DNA of 60,198 nt, taken from positions 1-60,198 of the forward strand of contig CAZKBB010000008.1 of assembly GCA_964550935.1 (NCBI GenBank), given 5' to 3'. Positions 44,437 through 54,336 of this stretch are shown here, in pieces. How positions within the stretch are numbered: the first letter of the stretch is position 1; each line of letters begins with the position of its first letter. The DNA is from JBCBSP01 sp964550935 (GTDB lineage: Bacteria > Pseudomonadota > Alphaproteobacteria > Caulobacterales > Maricaulaceae). The position numbers and the translations under genes were made by a program. Below the pieces are notes generated by a model. The model had not been told where the DNA came from and did no database searches. It saw nothing but the letters and a program-made list of their open reading frames with translations.

Positions 44437-45562
44437 TTACTGGGCGGCTTCGCCCTCGCCCTCCCCGCGCACGCGCGCGGCGAGCGCGGCGGCCATGAAG
44501 GCGTCCAGATCCCCGTCGAGCACAGCCTGGGTGGAGGACGTCTCCACGCCGGTGCGCAGGTCCTTCACCATCTGATAGGGCTGCAGCACATAAGATCGGA
44601 TCTGGTGGCCCCAGCCGATATCGGTCTTACTGTCGGCGTCGGCCCGGGCGGCCTCCTCGCGCTTTTGCAGCTCAAGCTCGTACAGCCGGGCGCGCAGCAT
44701 GGTCCAGGCGGTCGCGCGGTTTTTGTGCTGGGAGCGGTCGTTCTGGCACTGCACCACGATGCCGGTCGGCTCGTGGGTCAGCCGCACCGCTGAATCAGTC
44801 TTATTCACGTGCTGACCGCCCGCGCCCGAGGCGCGGTAGGTGTCGGTGCGAACGTCCTTGTCTTCAATCTCGATCTCGATGTTCTCGTCGATCTGGGGAT
44901 AGACCCAGACGCTGGCGAAGCTGGTGTGGCGCCGGCCCGAACTGTCGAACGGGGAGATGCGCACCAGGCGGTGCACGCCGGACTCGGTTTTCAGCCAGCC
45001 ATAGGCGTTGTCGCCCTTCACCAGAAGGGTCGCGGACTTCAGCCCCGCCTCTTCGCCGTCCTGTTCTTCGATGACGTCGACGGAATACCCGGCCGATTGC
45101 GCCCAGCGCGTGTACATGCGCGCGAGCATCGCGGCCCAGTCCTGCGCCTCGGTGCCCCCGGCGCCGGGGTGGATCTCGATAAAGGCCGGGTTGGCGTCGG
45201 CCTCGCCGGCCAGAAGCGCCTGAAGCTCGGCCTTGTCGGCGCGGGCCTTCAGGGTCTTCAGCGCATCCGACGCCTGGGCGTGCAGCTCTTCGTCGCCTTC
45301 GGCCTCGGCCAGCTCGGCGAGTTCGACGGTCTCTTCAAGCTCTGAGGCGATCTCGTCAACCTCGGCGACGGCGGCTTCGAGACGGTTGCGCTCGCGCATG
45401 AGCTTTTGCGCGTTCGGGGGATCGTCCCACAGCGTGGGGTCCTCGGCCTGGGCGTTCAGCTCGTCCAGGCGCTTTTGTGCGGTATCCCAGTCAAAGACGC
45501 CTCCTTAGCAGTTCCAGCGACTGCTTGATGGCGTCCTTCAGTGCGGCGAGTTCGGCGCGCAT
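44437..45562 (-). CDS. prfB: peptide chain release factor 2, needs programmed +1 frameshift
   Basis: RF2 recognises UGA and UAA stop codons. The gene starts with ATG at 45562 after GGAGGG. Twenty-three codons (MRAELAALKDAIKQSLELLR and RRL) lead to CTT TGA C, and the remaining 351 codons continue in the +1 frame with DWDTAQKRLDELNAQ. Together they give 374 residues, the usual RF2 length. The codon-recognition motif SPF falls at about 203-205 and the catalytic GGQ at 248-250 in ASGAGGQHVNKTDS, close to E. coli positions. A plain reading would wrongly start at an internal ATG (45399) and lose 54 residues. It lies 69 bases after the PBP1A gene on the same strand. Confidence 0.97.
45490..45505 (-). 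promoter_or_regulatory. programmed +1 frameshift site in prfB
   Basis: On the minus strand the sequence is AGG AGG CGT CTT TGA C. The AGGAGG acts as an internal Shine-Dalgarno three bases before CTT, and the UGA is followed by C, the poorest termination context. This matches the classic RF2 autoregulation site (AGG GGG TAT CTT TGA C in E. coli): when RF2 is scarce the ribosome slips from CUU to UUU and continues. Confidence 0.96.
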
Positions 45563-45631
45563 GCGTCGCGACCCTCCGGATCGTGTTGCTGAACGTGATG
45601 CAAGGACAAGCTCGATAACCGCGCACGCGGC

Positions 45632-48163
45632 TCAGTACAAGCCGCCCAGCTCATCCTCGTCCTCATCGTCGTCCCCGTGCGAAGACTCCTCGCGCTCAGC
45701 CCTGTTCGCGCCCGCCCCGAGCGCGGCCGCGCCGAAGCTCATCGCCTCCTCGTCCGGCGAGCGCCCGCGGGTGGGCTCGGTTCCGGGGCGGAACGCCTCA
45801 AGGATCGCGCCGTCGCGCCCGATCGCGCTCGGCTCGCCGGTGCGCCGGTCCACCGGCACCAGACGCACGCCTTCCGGCACGCGGAAGGGCGCGACCGGAT
45901 ACGCCTCAAGCACCGGGTCGAGGAACTCCGCCACGATCGGCGCGGCGACGCGGCCGCCGGCCTCACCGCCGCCCAGCGGCAGCGGCGTGTCGAAGCCCAC
46001 ATAGGCGCCGACGATCAGGTCGGGACCGAAGCCGATGAACCAGGCGTCGCGGAAATCGTTCGTCGTGCCGGTCTTGCCGCCCAGCGGACGGCCGAGACGG
46101 CGCAGCGCCGCGCCCGTGCCGCGCTCCACCGCGCCTTCCAGGATGTGCACGATTTGATAGGCGGTGACCGGATCGACCACCTCCTCGCCGAGCTCGGCCA
46201 GCCGGGGCTCGGGCAGATCCTCGCTCCATTCGGACTCGCAGATCGGACAGGCGCGCTGGTCGTGCAGATAGATCGTCTCGCCTGAGCGGTCCTGAACCCG
46301 GTCGATGATGGTCGGCTCGATCAGCTGGCCGCCGTTGACCATGGCCGCGTAGGCCGAAACCAGCCTGCGCAGGGTCGTCTCCCCGGCGCCGAGCGCCATG
46401 GCGAGGGTCGGGCTTAGATCGTCATAGATGCCGAATCGCTCGCCATAGGCGGTGATCGGCTCCATGCCCATCTCCTGGGCCAGGCGCACGGTCATGACGT
46501 TGCGCGAGCGCTCCAGCCCGAGCCGCAGCGTGGACGGGCCGTAATATTCTTCCGAATAGTTCTGCGGCCGGTAAAAGCGCTCCTCAAGACCGCCCGAGGC
46601 CGCGAAGGGCGCGTCCAGGATCAGCGAGGCCGGCGTGTAGCCGTTGTCCATCGCCGCGGCGTAAACGAAAGGCTTGAACGCCGAGCCCGGCTGGCGGCGC
46701 GCCTGCATGGCGCGGTTGAACTGGCTCTGCTGGAAGGAATAGCCGCCCACCATGGCGAGCACTCGGCCCGTGTAAGGGTCGAGCGCGAGGATCGCCCCGT
46801 TCACTTCAGGGACCTGGCGCAGACCGTAGACGGCCTCTAGGAGCTCGGTCTCGTCGGCGGCGCTCTCTTCGGTGACCGGCTCCACGAGGATCACATCCCC
46901 GCGCTCCAGCGCGTCGGAAGCGGCCCGGATCGAGGGGCCGAGCTCTGGAAAGCCGTCCTCGTCGCGCGAGGGCTCGCGCGCCCAGCGCAACTCGGACACG
47001 GGCACGGTCCCGCGGGACTGGTCGGCGAAGCCGATATCGGCGGCCTCTTCGGAGACCTCCAGCACGACCGCGACGCGCCATTGCGCATCAAGATCGGGCG
47101 GCGGCTCGACCGCTTCGAGCTGCGCCGGCCAGTCGTCGAAGCTTTCCAAAGTGGTCAGCGGCCCGCGCCAGCCATGGCGGCGGTCATAAGCCTCGAGCCC
47201 CCGGCGCAGCGCGGCGCGGCCGGCGAGCTGCATGGAGGTGTCCAGCGTGGTGCGAATGGACAGCCCGCCTTCGTACAGCTGGTCCTCGCCGTAAAGCTCG
47301 AAGGCCCGCCGGCGCGCCTGCTCCACGAAATATTCCGCGGCGAGATACTGATCGCCCTCCAGGCGCCCGCGCACTTCAAGCGGCATGGCCTGGGCCGCGT
47401 CGCGGGCCTCGGCCGAGATGAAGCCGTTGACGTGCATGCGCTCAAGCACCCAGTTGCGCCGGCCGATCGCGGCCTCGGTCTCGCGCGAGGGGTGGTAGTT
47501 GTTCGGCGCTTTGGGCAGGGCGGCGAGGTAGGCCGCCTCATGCAGCTCCAGCTCGTCCAGCGACTTGTCGAAATAATTCAGGGCCGCGGCCGCCATGCCG
47601 TAAGCGCGCCGGCCGAGATAAATCTCGTTCAGATAAAGCTCGAGGATCTGATCCTTGGTGAAGGCGCGCTCCATGCGCCGCGCGATGAAGATTTCCCGCA
47701 CCTTGCGCTCGATGCGCTGCTCGGCGGTGAAGAGGAAGTTCTTCGCCACCTGCTGAGTGATCGTGGAGCCCGATTGCAACGGGCCGCCCTGGCCCGACAG
47801 AATCTGCATCGCCGAGCGCAAACCGCCGCGCGTCATGCCCATGACGTCGACGCCGCCGTGGGAATAGAAATTCTTGTCCTCAGCGGAGAGGACGGCGTTG
47901 ATCAGGACCGGGGGAAACACCTCGATCGGCACGAACACGCGATGCTCGCGCGCAAACTCGGCGATCAGACGGCCGTCGCCGGCGTGGACGCGGCTCATGA
48001 TCGGAGGCTCGTATTCGGCGAGCTGGCGGTAGTCCGGCAGGTCGTCGGTGACGCGCACCACATAGATCGCAGCGGCGATCAGGCCGACAAGGCCCGCCAC
48101 GAACACCGCCGCGCCGCCCCAGATTCCGACGCGGAACGCATTTCTCCAGGTGAAAATCTGCAT
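45632..48163 (-). CDS. mrcA: penicillin-binding protein 1A (bifunctional transglycosylase/transpeptidase)
   Basis: The 843-residue product polymerises and cross-links peptidoglycan. One N-terminal membrane helix (about 15-37) precedes the GT51 domain, with catalytic Glu95 in LSAEDKNFYSHGG and QSGSTITQQVAKNFL. An OB-like insert follows, then the transpeptidase with Ser494 and Lys497 in PGSAFKPF, the SRN motif in LERSRNVMTVRLA and the KTGT motif in GGKTGTTNDF. The C-terminal tail of ~60 residues is acidic. It lies 119 bases after the amidase gene on the same strand. The presence of a large loop between the domains is typical of PBP1A and not PBP1B. Confidence 0.95.
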   Translation of the reverse strand: MQIFTWRNAFRVGIWGGAAVFVAGLVGLIAAAIYVVRVTDDLPDYRQLAEYEPPIMSRVHAGDGRLIAEFAREHRVFVPIEVFPPVLINAVLSAEDKNFYSHGGVDVMGMTRGGLRSAMQILSGQGGPLQSGSTITQQVAKNFLFTAEQRIERKVREIFIARRMERAFTKDQILELYLNEIYLGRRAYGMAAAALNYFDKSLDELELHEAAYLAALPKAPNNYHPSRETEAAIGRRNWVLERMHVNGFISAEARDAAQAMPLEVRGRLEGDQYLAAEYFVEQARRRAFELYGEDQLYEGGLSIRTTLDTSMQLAGRAALRRGLEAYDRRHGWRGPLTTLESFDDWPAQLEAVEPPPDLDAQWRVAVVLEVSEEAADIGFADQSRGTVPVSELRWAREPSRDEDGFPELGPSIRAASDALERGDVILVEPVTEESAADETELLEAVYGLRQVPEVNGAILALDPYTGRVLAMVGGYSFQQSQFNRAMQARRQPGSAFKPFVYAAAMDNGYTPASLILDAPFAASGGLEERFYRPQNYSEEYYGPSTLRLGLERSRNVMTVRLAQEMGMEPITAYGERFGIYDDLSPTLAMALGAGETTLRRLVSAYAAMVNGGQLIEPTIIDRVQDRSGETIYLHDQRACPICESEWSEDLPEPRLAELGEEVVDPVTAYQIVHILEGAVERGTGAALRRLGRPLGGKTGTTNDFRDAWFIGFGPDLIVGAYVGFDTPLPLGGGEAGGRVAAPIVAEFLDPVLEAYPVAPFRVPEGVRLVPVDRRTGEPSAIGRDGAILEAFRPGTEPTRGRSPDEEAMSFGAAALGAGANRAEREESSHGDDDEDEDELGGLY

Positions 48164-48282
48164 TTTGCTCGCCCGCGCCCGGGCGGTCCCTCGGCTGTCG
48201 CAACAGACACGCGCCTTATGACGCGCGTTCTCGGCGGCATTATGGCCCGGGAGGCCGGTTCAGGCCAACGCGCGAACGCGGT

Positions 48283-49536
48283 TCAGCGCAACTCGGCGGC
48301 GCCGGCGTCGAGGCGGGCGAAGGTCGTCGCGGCGCGGCGACCGCCCCCGCAGCGCTCGAAATAGGCGTCTACGGAGTCCACAACCGCCGACATCAGCCGC
48401 GCCCGACCGGCGGCCGTGTTCAGCATCCGCGAATCGTCCGGGTTGGTCAGGAAACCCATCTCGAACAGCACCGTGGGAATCTGACTGTCCAGCAGCACGT
48501 AAAGCCCGCGCTCAAAGGGCTGATCGCGCCACAGCCGGGTCACCTCGCCGGTTTCAGCCAGCAAGCGCTGGGAGAAGGCGAGCGACTGATTGCGCTTTTC
48601 GCGCACGGCGAGGTTCAAAAGGATGTTGTTTACATAGGCTGCGCGCTCGCCCCGGCTGATCAGCCAGTCGCCCTCTCGCTTGGCGCGGGTGACCACCCGA
48701 TCCTCGGCGTACTCGGCGAGCGTGTAGACGCTGGCGCCGCGCGCTCGCGTACCCGAAGGCGAAGCGTCGGCGTGCAGCGAGATGAACAGGTCGGCCTCGG
48801 CCGCCTGGGCGAAGGCGACGCGCTCTTCAAGCGCAAGATAGACGTCGGTCTCGCGCGTCATGATGACGTCGTAGCGCCCGGTCGCGTTCAGCTGATCGCG
48901 AAGCTCCAGACCTGCAGCGAGATTGATCTCGGCTTCGGCTGCGCCGCCGAAGCGGCCCGGCGCACCCGGATCGCGTCCGCCATGGCCGGGGTCGATCACC
49001 ACGCGCACGCGCCGGCAGGACGGCGCGGTGACGCCGCTTCTGGCGATCAGGTCGGTGATGGAGCGACCCGGCGATTCCGGAAAGCCTGACGCCGCGATGA
49101 AGGCGGCGCGGTCGGTTTCGGCGAGATCGACGTAGAAGCGGTGCCCGCCGCCTTCGGCCGGGGGCAGGGCGCGGCGCCCGACGATGACGGCGGGAGCGTC
49201 CAGATCGAACACCAGGCGCGCCTCACGCGCGGTCGGCTCGAAGCTGAACGCACCGAACACGCCGTGGCCGCGTCCTGAGCCCTCAGGCAGCGAATCGACG
49301 CGCCAGGCCGCCTGGGGCAGCGTCAGCACGAGGCGCTCAGCCGGTTCGGCGAGCGTGAAGGCCTCGAAATCGACCGGCGCGGTGGTCTCCACCACGACGC
49401 GCGTGAAATCGCCATGCGCGCCGAAGCGCACGTCCACCACGTCGCCGGCCTGAGCCGGTGCGAACGCGACAAGCGCGAGCACCGCACCGGAAAGCGCGCG
49501 CAAAACTCTACGGATCAAAGGCTTATGAAGACTCAT
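48283..49536 (-). CDS. N-acetylmuramoyl-L-alanine amidase with AMIN domain
   Basis: The 417-residue product has a signal peptide (after MSLHKPLIRRVL, cleavage near AQAGD), an AMIN domain at about residues 35-160 that binds peptidoglycan at the septum (FGAHGDFTRVVVET), and an Amidase_3 zinc domain. Its ligands are in VIDPGHGGRDPGAPG, AEINLAAGLEL and SLHADAS, with the catalytic Glu in FEMGFLTNPDD. It is the AmiC-type enzyme that splits septal peptidoglycan. The start at MSLHKPL is preferred to an upstream ATG in the rne leader region. It is divergent from rne. Confidence 0.93.
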   Translation of the reverse strand: MSLHKPLIRRVLRALSGAVLALVAFAPAQAGDVVDVRFGAHGDFTRVVVETTAPVDFEAFTLAEPAERLVLTLPQAAWRVDSLPEGSGRGHGVFGAFSFEPTAREARLVFDLDAPAVIVGRRALPPAEGGGHRFYVDLAETDRAAFIAASGFPESPGRSITDLIARSGVTAPSCRRVRVVIDPGHGGRDPGAPGRFGGAAEAEINLAAGLELRDQLNATGRYDVIMTRETDVYLALEERVAFAQAAEADLFISLHADASPSGTRARGASVYTLAEYAEDRVVTRAKREGDWLISRGERAAYVNNILLNLAVREKRNQSLAFSQRLLAETGEVTRLWRDQPFERGLYVLLDSQIPTVLFEMGFLTNPDDSRMLNTAAGRARLMSAVVDSVDAYFERCGGGRRAATTFARLDAGAAELR

Positions 49537-50049
49537 GCCCGTCCACCCACTTGCGCTTCGCCTGTTCTTACAGGTCTTGTTTCTCGCACCATAGGCCTGT
49601 TTGCTGAACATGACGTTAGCGATGGGCGAATTTTCAGGTGCGCTCCGGAGCCCGTCGCCCGATGCGCTTTCCAAGCCTTGAGCTTTCGTGCATGGTGCAT
49701 CCGCTATGGCGTATCCAACGTCGCAGCCGTGTCCGGACTGACGTCGCACTCAAGCGGTCTTCCGGCGCGAGACGCCCCATTTCCTCAATGCGCCGCGCCG
49801 GAGCATCCGGCCTTTCAGCGGTGCGGAGAAGATCAATCGCAGGCGGCCCCGCGCAGCGCATGTCCGCGCGACCCGGCCGCCGGTTAGGAACCCCGACGAT
49901 GCGCGAAGCGCGTGCGATCAGACCGATGCGAAGCGAGCCTCTCGCCCGCCGGCCGGCGCGCGTTCAGCGCCCCATCTCACACCGCTGGCGGACACGCCTG
50001 GCGTGCAGCACGCGCGCCCTGTCTCCGCCATGCGACGGAGTTTTACTGA
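49537..50049 (+). other. long intergenic region between amidase and rne
   Basis: The 513 bases hold no convincing gene: several short frames are open but have no recognisable features. The rne start is preceded by GGAG nine bases upstream. In many bacteria rne has a long, structured 5' leader that RNase E itself cleaves to autoregulate, so a leader is a likely use of this space. Both the amidase and rne promoters must also lie here; I could not place them with confidence. Confidence 0.5.
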
Positions 50050-52821
50050 ATGTCCCGCAAAATGCTCATCGACGCCGCCCACCCGGAAGAGACCCGGGTC
50101 GTGGTCGTCGACTCCAATCGTGTTGAAGACTTCGACTTCGAAAGCGCCACCAAGAAACAGATCCGCGGAAACATCTACCTGGCGAAAGTGACGCGCGTCG
50201 AGCCGTCGCTTCAGGCCGCGTTCGTGGAGTATGGCGGCAACAAGCACGGCTTCCTGGCCTTCAACGAGATCCACCCGGACTACTACCAGATCCCCCACGC
50301 GGACCGTGAAGCGCTGCGTGAGGCCGAAGCCGCGCTCGAAGCGGAAATCCAGAAGGAAGCCGACGCCGCGCCTGACATCGGTGAGGACGGGTCCGGTGAA
50401 GAGGCGCCCGAGGACGAGGCGCTGGAGGCCTCCGAGGCGCGCGAAGAGGACGAGGACGAAGACGAAGACGAAAACGCAGACGAGGACGGCGAGGCTGAGA
50501 ACGCCGCCGACGACGCGCCGGCGCGCGGCGCGGTCTCCAACATCGGCCCCGATGAGGAGGAGCTGCTTGAGGAGGTCGCGCGCAAGCGCCGCCAGCTCCT
50601 TCGCAAATACAAGATCCAGGAGGTGATCAAGCGCCGCCAGGTCATGCTCGTCCAGATCGCCAAGGAAGAGCGCGGCAATAAGGGCGCAGCGCTGACCACC
50701 TATCTTTCGCTGGCCGGGCGCTACTGCGTCCTCATGCCGAACACGCCGCGCGGCGGCGGGGTGTCGCGCAAGATCACCAACGCGTCTGACCGCAAGCGCC
50801 TGAAGTCGGCTGTGGCCGAGTTCAAGGTCGCCGCCGGCATGGGCCTGATCATCCGCACCGCGGGCGCCTCGCGCACGAAGGCCGAGATCAAGCGCGACTA
50901 TGAGTATCTGCTGCGCCTGTGGGAGACGATCCGCGAGCTGACGCTGAAATCGAGCGCGCCAGCGCTGATCTACGAGGAAGGCAATCTCGTCAAACGCGCC
51001 ATCCGCGACATGTACGACAAGGATGTCGAGGCGGTGCTGGTCGAGGGCGAGGCCGCCTACAAGGAGGCCAAGGGCTTCATCAAGATGCTGATGCCGAGCC
51101 ACGCCTCGAAGGTGCAGCACTACCGCGACGACGCGCCGCTCTTCCTGCGCCACCAGGTCGAAAGCCAGTTGGAGGCGATCTACTCGCCGGTGGCCCAGCT
51201 GAAGTCGGGCGGCTACCTCGTCATCAACGCGACCGAGGCTCTGGTCGCGATCGACGTGAACTCGGGCAAGTCGACCAAGGAACGCAATATCGAGCAGACC
51301 GCGCTGCGCACCAATCTGGAAGCGGCCGACGAAGCCGCGCGCCAGATGCGCCTTCGCGATCTCGCCGGCCTCGTGGTGATCGACTTCATCGACATGGAGG
51401 AGAACAAGAACAACCGCGCGGTCGAGAAGCGGCTGAAGGACGCGCTGAAGAAGGACCGCGCGCGCGTCCAGATGGGCCGCATCTCACAGTTCGGCCTGAT
51501 GGAGATCTCCCGCCAGCGCCGGCGCACCAGCCTGATCGAGGGCTCCACCCAGCCCTGCCCGACCTGCGGCGGGACCGGCCATGTGCGCAGCGTGGAATCG
51601 AGCACGCTCGTGGCGCTCCGCACGCTTGAGGAGGAAGGCGTGCGCGGTCGCACCGCTTATGCGCACCTCGCCTGCCCGCCGGAAGTGGCGCTCTACCTTT
51701 TGAACGAAAAGCGCGAGCACCTGCGCGCGATCGAACGACGCTACGACATGCGCGTCACGATCGAGGCCGACGACGACCTGACGCGCCCCGAGTGCCGCCT
51801 GGACCGCGTCGAAAGCCGCAAGGAGGCCGCCCGATCAAGCTCGGACGCGGTCGATAGCCCGAGCGTGACCGAGGCGGTCGTGGCCGGCGAGGCCCTGCCC
51901 GAGCTGGAGGCCTCACCCGAGATCGAGGAGACCCCCGACGAGGCGGAGCGCTCCGATGACGAGCGCGCGCGCGGCGGGCGTGGACGCCGCCGTCGAGGCG
52001 GGCGCGAGCGCAAGTCCGACGCCGCCGAGACGCGCAGCGACGACGCGCCGGGCGACGATGCGCCCACCGAGGCCGAGGATGATGGCGAGGGCGAGAGCCG
52101 CAGCGCCTCAGACGGCGACGACGACGAGGGCGGCGAGCGCAAGAACAAGCGCCGCCGGCGCGGCCGCCGCGGCGGCCGCAATCGTCGCCGCCGCAACGGT
52201 GATGAGGAAAACGGCGCGCAAACCGCAGACGGTTCGGGCGATGGCTCCGACCGTGATGGCGGCCAGCGCGATAACGACCAGCGCGGCGCCGGCGACGAGA
52301 CAAGCGGCGAGCAAGCCCCTGAAGCCCTGGAGACCAAGGCCGCCGACGCCGGCGAACCCGATCCGCTGCAGGTGATCCAGCCCGTCGAGGGCGAGGACCT
52401 GCCAGCGAGCGAGCCCCCCGCCAAGCGCAAGCGTCCCGCGCGTCGCAAGAAGGCCGACGCCGAGCAAGCCGAGACGAGCGAGGCGCAGCCCCAGACCGGC
52501 GAGGCGCCGGCCGAGGACGATGCGCCGGCGAACGCTGAGGCGCCGCCGAAGCCGAAGCGCCGCCGCCGGAAGAAGCCCGATGCTGAGCCGGAGACGCCTG
52601 CGCAAGCGGAAAGCAGCTTCGAGCCTGAGGCCAAGGCTGAGGCGAAGCCCGAACCTTCAGCCGAACCCGAGCCGGCGTCCGAGCCTGAGCCGGATCAGGC
52701 CGAGGCGGATGTCGACGGCGAAGGCAAGGGCGACGGCGGCAAGGATGACGGTAAGGACGAGGGGTCGCGCCGGCGCGGCTGGTGGCAGAAATCTGGAAAG
52801 ATCTTCGGCCTGGGCTCCTGA
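50050..52821 (+). CDS. rne: ribonuclease E
   Basis: The 923-residue product is the endonuclease core of the RNA degradosome. The N-terminal RNase H-like part leads into an S1 domain interrupted by a ~90-residue acidic insert (about residues 95-185, with long Glu/Asp runs), as in other alphaproteobacteria. The 5'-sensor and DNase I-like region follow, with catalytic Asp402 in VAIDVNSGKST and Asp445 in VVIDFIDM, 43 apart as in E. coli (303/346). The Zn-link CPTC has Cys503 and Cys506. Beyond about 590 the tail is disordered and Arg/Glu-rich, ending in RRGWWQKSGK, matching the GWW motif that binds PNPase in Caulobacter. Confidence 0.96.
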   Translation: MSRKMLIDAAHPEETRVVVVDSNRVEDFDFESATKKQIRGNIYLAKVTRVEPSLQAAFVEYGGNKHGFLAFNEIHPDYYQIPHADREALREAEAALEAEIQKEADAAPDIGEDGSGEEAPEDEALEASEAREEDEDEDEDENADEDGEAENAADDAPARGAVSNIGPDEEELLEEVARKRRQLLRKYKIQEVIKRRQVMLVQIAKEERGNKGAALTTYLSLAGRYCVLMPNTPRGGGVSRKITNASDRKRLKSAVAEFKVAAGMGLIIRTAGASRTKAEIKRDYEYLLRLWETIRELTLKSSAPALIYEEGNLVKRAIRDMYDKDVEAVLVEGEAAYKEAKGFIKMLMPSHASKVQHYRDDAPLFLRHQVESQLEAIYSPVAQLKSGGYLVINATEALVAIDVNSGKSTKERNIEQTALRTNLEAADEAARQMRLRDLAGLVVIDFIDMEENKNNRAVEKRLKDALKKDRARVQMGRISQFGLMEISRQRRRTSLIEGSTQPCPTCGGTGHVRSVESSTLVALRTLEEEGVRGRTAYAHLACPPEVALYLLNEKREHLRAIERRYDMRVTIEADDDLTRPECRLDRVESRKEAARSSSDAVDSPSVTEAVVAGEALPELEASPEIEETPDEAERSDDERARGGRGRRRRGGRERKSDAAETRSDDAPGDDAPTEAEDDGEGESRSASDGDDDEGGERKNKRRRRGRRGGRNRRRRNGDEENGAQTADGSGDGSDRDGGQRDNDQRGAGDETSGEQAPEALETKAADAGEPDPLQVIQPVEGEDLPASEPPAKRKRPARRKKADAEQAETSEAQPQTGEAPAEDDAPANAEAPPKPKRRRRKKPDAEPETPAQAESSFEPEAKAEAKPEPSAEPEPASEPEPDQAEADVDGEGKGDGGKDDGKDEGSRRRGWWQKSGKIFGLGS

Positions 52822-52940
52822 GCGTTTTCACTGCGGCGCATCCGCTCGCGCTCGGCTGAGCCCGGGTGGATGCGCGCGCGGCGTAAAGCGACTATCTTCC
52901 CGAGTATCGCTGGGGGAGCGAACGCAGGAGCACTGACGCG

Positions 52941-54305
52941 ATGCGCATGGTCATCCGCGCGCTCACCGTTCTAGCGGCCGTTCTCGCCGCCGGCGCCGCG
53001 CACGCCCAGGGCCTGGTGCGCGACACCGAGATTGAGCGGGTGATGCGCGATTACGCCGAGCCGCTTCTCGACGCCTCCTCGCTGAACACCGAAGACGTGG
53101 ACATCCATCTCATCGGAGACATGGAGTTCAACGCCTTCGTGACCGGCGGGCAGAAGGTCTTCCTGAACACAGGCCTGATCGTGCGCGCCGAGACCCCTTC
53201 GGAGATCAAGGGCGTCATCGCCCATGAGATCGGACATATTGAAGGCGCGCACCTGGCGCGCTTCTCAGACGCCAGCCGGCAGGGCATGGCCACCATGGCC
53301 GCATCGCTGGGCCTGGGGATCATCGCCGCGCTCGCCGGCGCGGGCGACGCCGGCGCGGCGATCATCGCGTCGGGCCCTCAATTCGCCACGCTCGACATGC
53401 TGCGCTACACGCGCGCCCAGGAGGCCGCCGCCGACCAGGCCGCGGTCCGCCTGCTCACCGGCGCGGGCGAATCCGGGCGCGGTCTGGTGCGCACCTTCGA
53501 GCGGCTGAGCTATCAGGAGGTCTTCTCCAACCAGCGCAAGTGGGAGTATTTCCGCTCCCACCCGCTCTCGCGCGACCGGGTGGACGCGCTGCGCCGGAAC
53601 GTCGAGGCCTCCCCTTACGCCGATAAGGAGGACAGCCCTGAAGAGATGGCTGAGCTGCGCCGCATCCAGGCGAAGATCATCGGCTTCATGGTTCCGCCGG
53701 CCCAGACCTTCCAGCGCTATCCCGACAGCGACCAGTCCATCCCTGCGCGCTACGCCCGCGCGGTGGCCTACTACAAGCAGGGCCTCATTGATCGCGCCGA
53801 GGAGGAGGTGCTCACCCTCGTCGCGGACGAGCCGGATAACCCCTACTTCCATGAGCTTCACGGCCAGATGCTGTTTGAAAGCCATGAGATCGAGCGCTCG
53901 CTCACGCCCAACCGCCGCGCGGTCGAGCTGATGCCGCACGCGCCGCTTCTGCGCATCGGGCTCGCCTCCTCGCTGATCGCGCAAGGTGACGAAGACAGCC
54001 TTGAAGAGGCGGTCGATCATTTGCGCTTCGCGCTCACCGAGGAGCCCGACAACGCGTTCGGCTGGTTCCAGATGTCGCTCGCCCAGGAGGCGCTCGGCGA
54101 GCGCGCCATGGCCGAACTCGCCACCGCCGAGCGCGCCTATGCGGTCGGCGACAACGTGCAGGCTTTCCAGTTCGCCAGCCGCGCGCGCGACGACCTGGAG
54201 CGCAATACGCCGTCTTATCTGCGCGCGGTTCAGATCATTGCAGCGGCCCAGCCGAGCCCGCGCGAAATCCGCGAATACAATCGCCGCCGGCGCGGCCAAC
54301 CCTGA
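52941..54305 (+). CDS. periplasmic M48 zinc metalloprotease with TPR repeats (BepA-like)
   Basis: The 454-residue product has a signal peptide (cleavage near AHAQG) and an M48 domain. HEIGH gives zinc ligands His95 and His99 with catalytic Glu96, and the third ligand is Glu161 in RAQEAAADQAA. From about residue 265 to the end there are tetratricopeptide repeats (ARAVAYYKQGLIDRAEEEVL, NAFGWFQMSLAQEALGERAM). The architecture matches BepA/YfgC, which helps assemble or degrade outer membrane proteins such as LptD. The DsbA-like gene begins 31 bases downstream, consistent with envelope folding control. Confidence 0.93.
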   Translation: MRMVIRALTVLAAVLAAGAAHAQGLVRDTEIERVMRDYAEPLLDASSLNTEDVDIHLIGDMEFNAFVTGGQKVFLNTGLIVRAETPSEIKGVIAHEIGHIEGAHLARFSDASRQGMATMAASLGLGIIAALAGAGDAGAAIIASGPQFATLDMLRYTRAQEAAADQAAVRLLTGAGESGRGLVRTFERLSYQEVFSNQRKWEYFRSHPLSRDRVDALRRNVEASPYADKEDSPEEMAELRRIQAKIIGFMVPPAQTFQRYPDSDQSIPARYARAVAYYKQGLIDRAEEEVLTLVADEPDNPYFHELHGQMLFESHEIERSLTPNRRAVELMPHAPLLRIGLASSLIAQGDEDSLEEAVDHLRFALTEEPDNAFGWFQMSLAQEALGERAMAELATAERAYAVGDNVQAFQFASRARDDLERNTPSYLRAVQIIAAAQPSPREIREYNRRRRGQP

Positions 54306-54336
54306 ACGCGCCCGGACCCTTCAGGAGTTTCACGAC

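Noticed and set aside
44437..45399. prfB as an unshifted 320-residue gene
   Set aside because: The conserved RF2 N-terminus and the CTT TGA C site lie just upstream; the internal ATG has no ribosome binding site.
47081..48364. 427-residue plus-strand frame opposite PBP1A
   Set aside because: The opposite strand encodes all PBP1A motifs in order; this is a codon-bias shadow.
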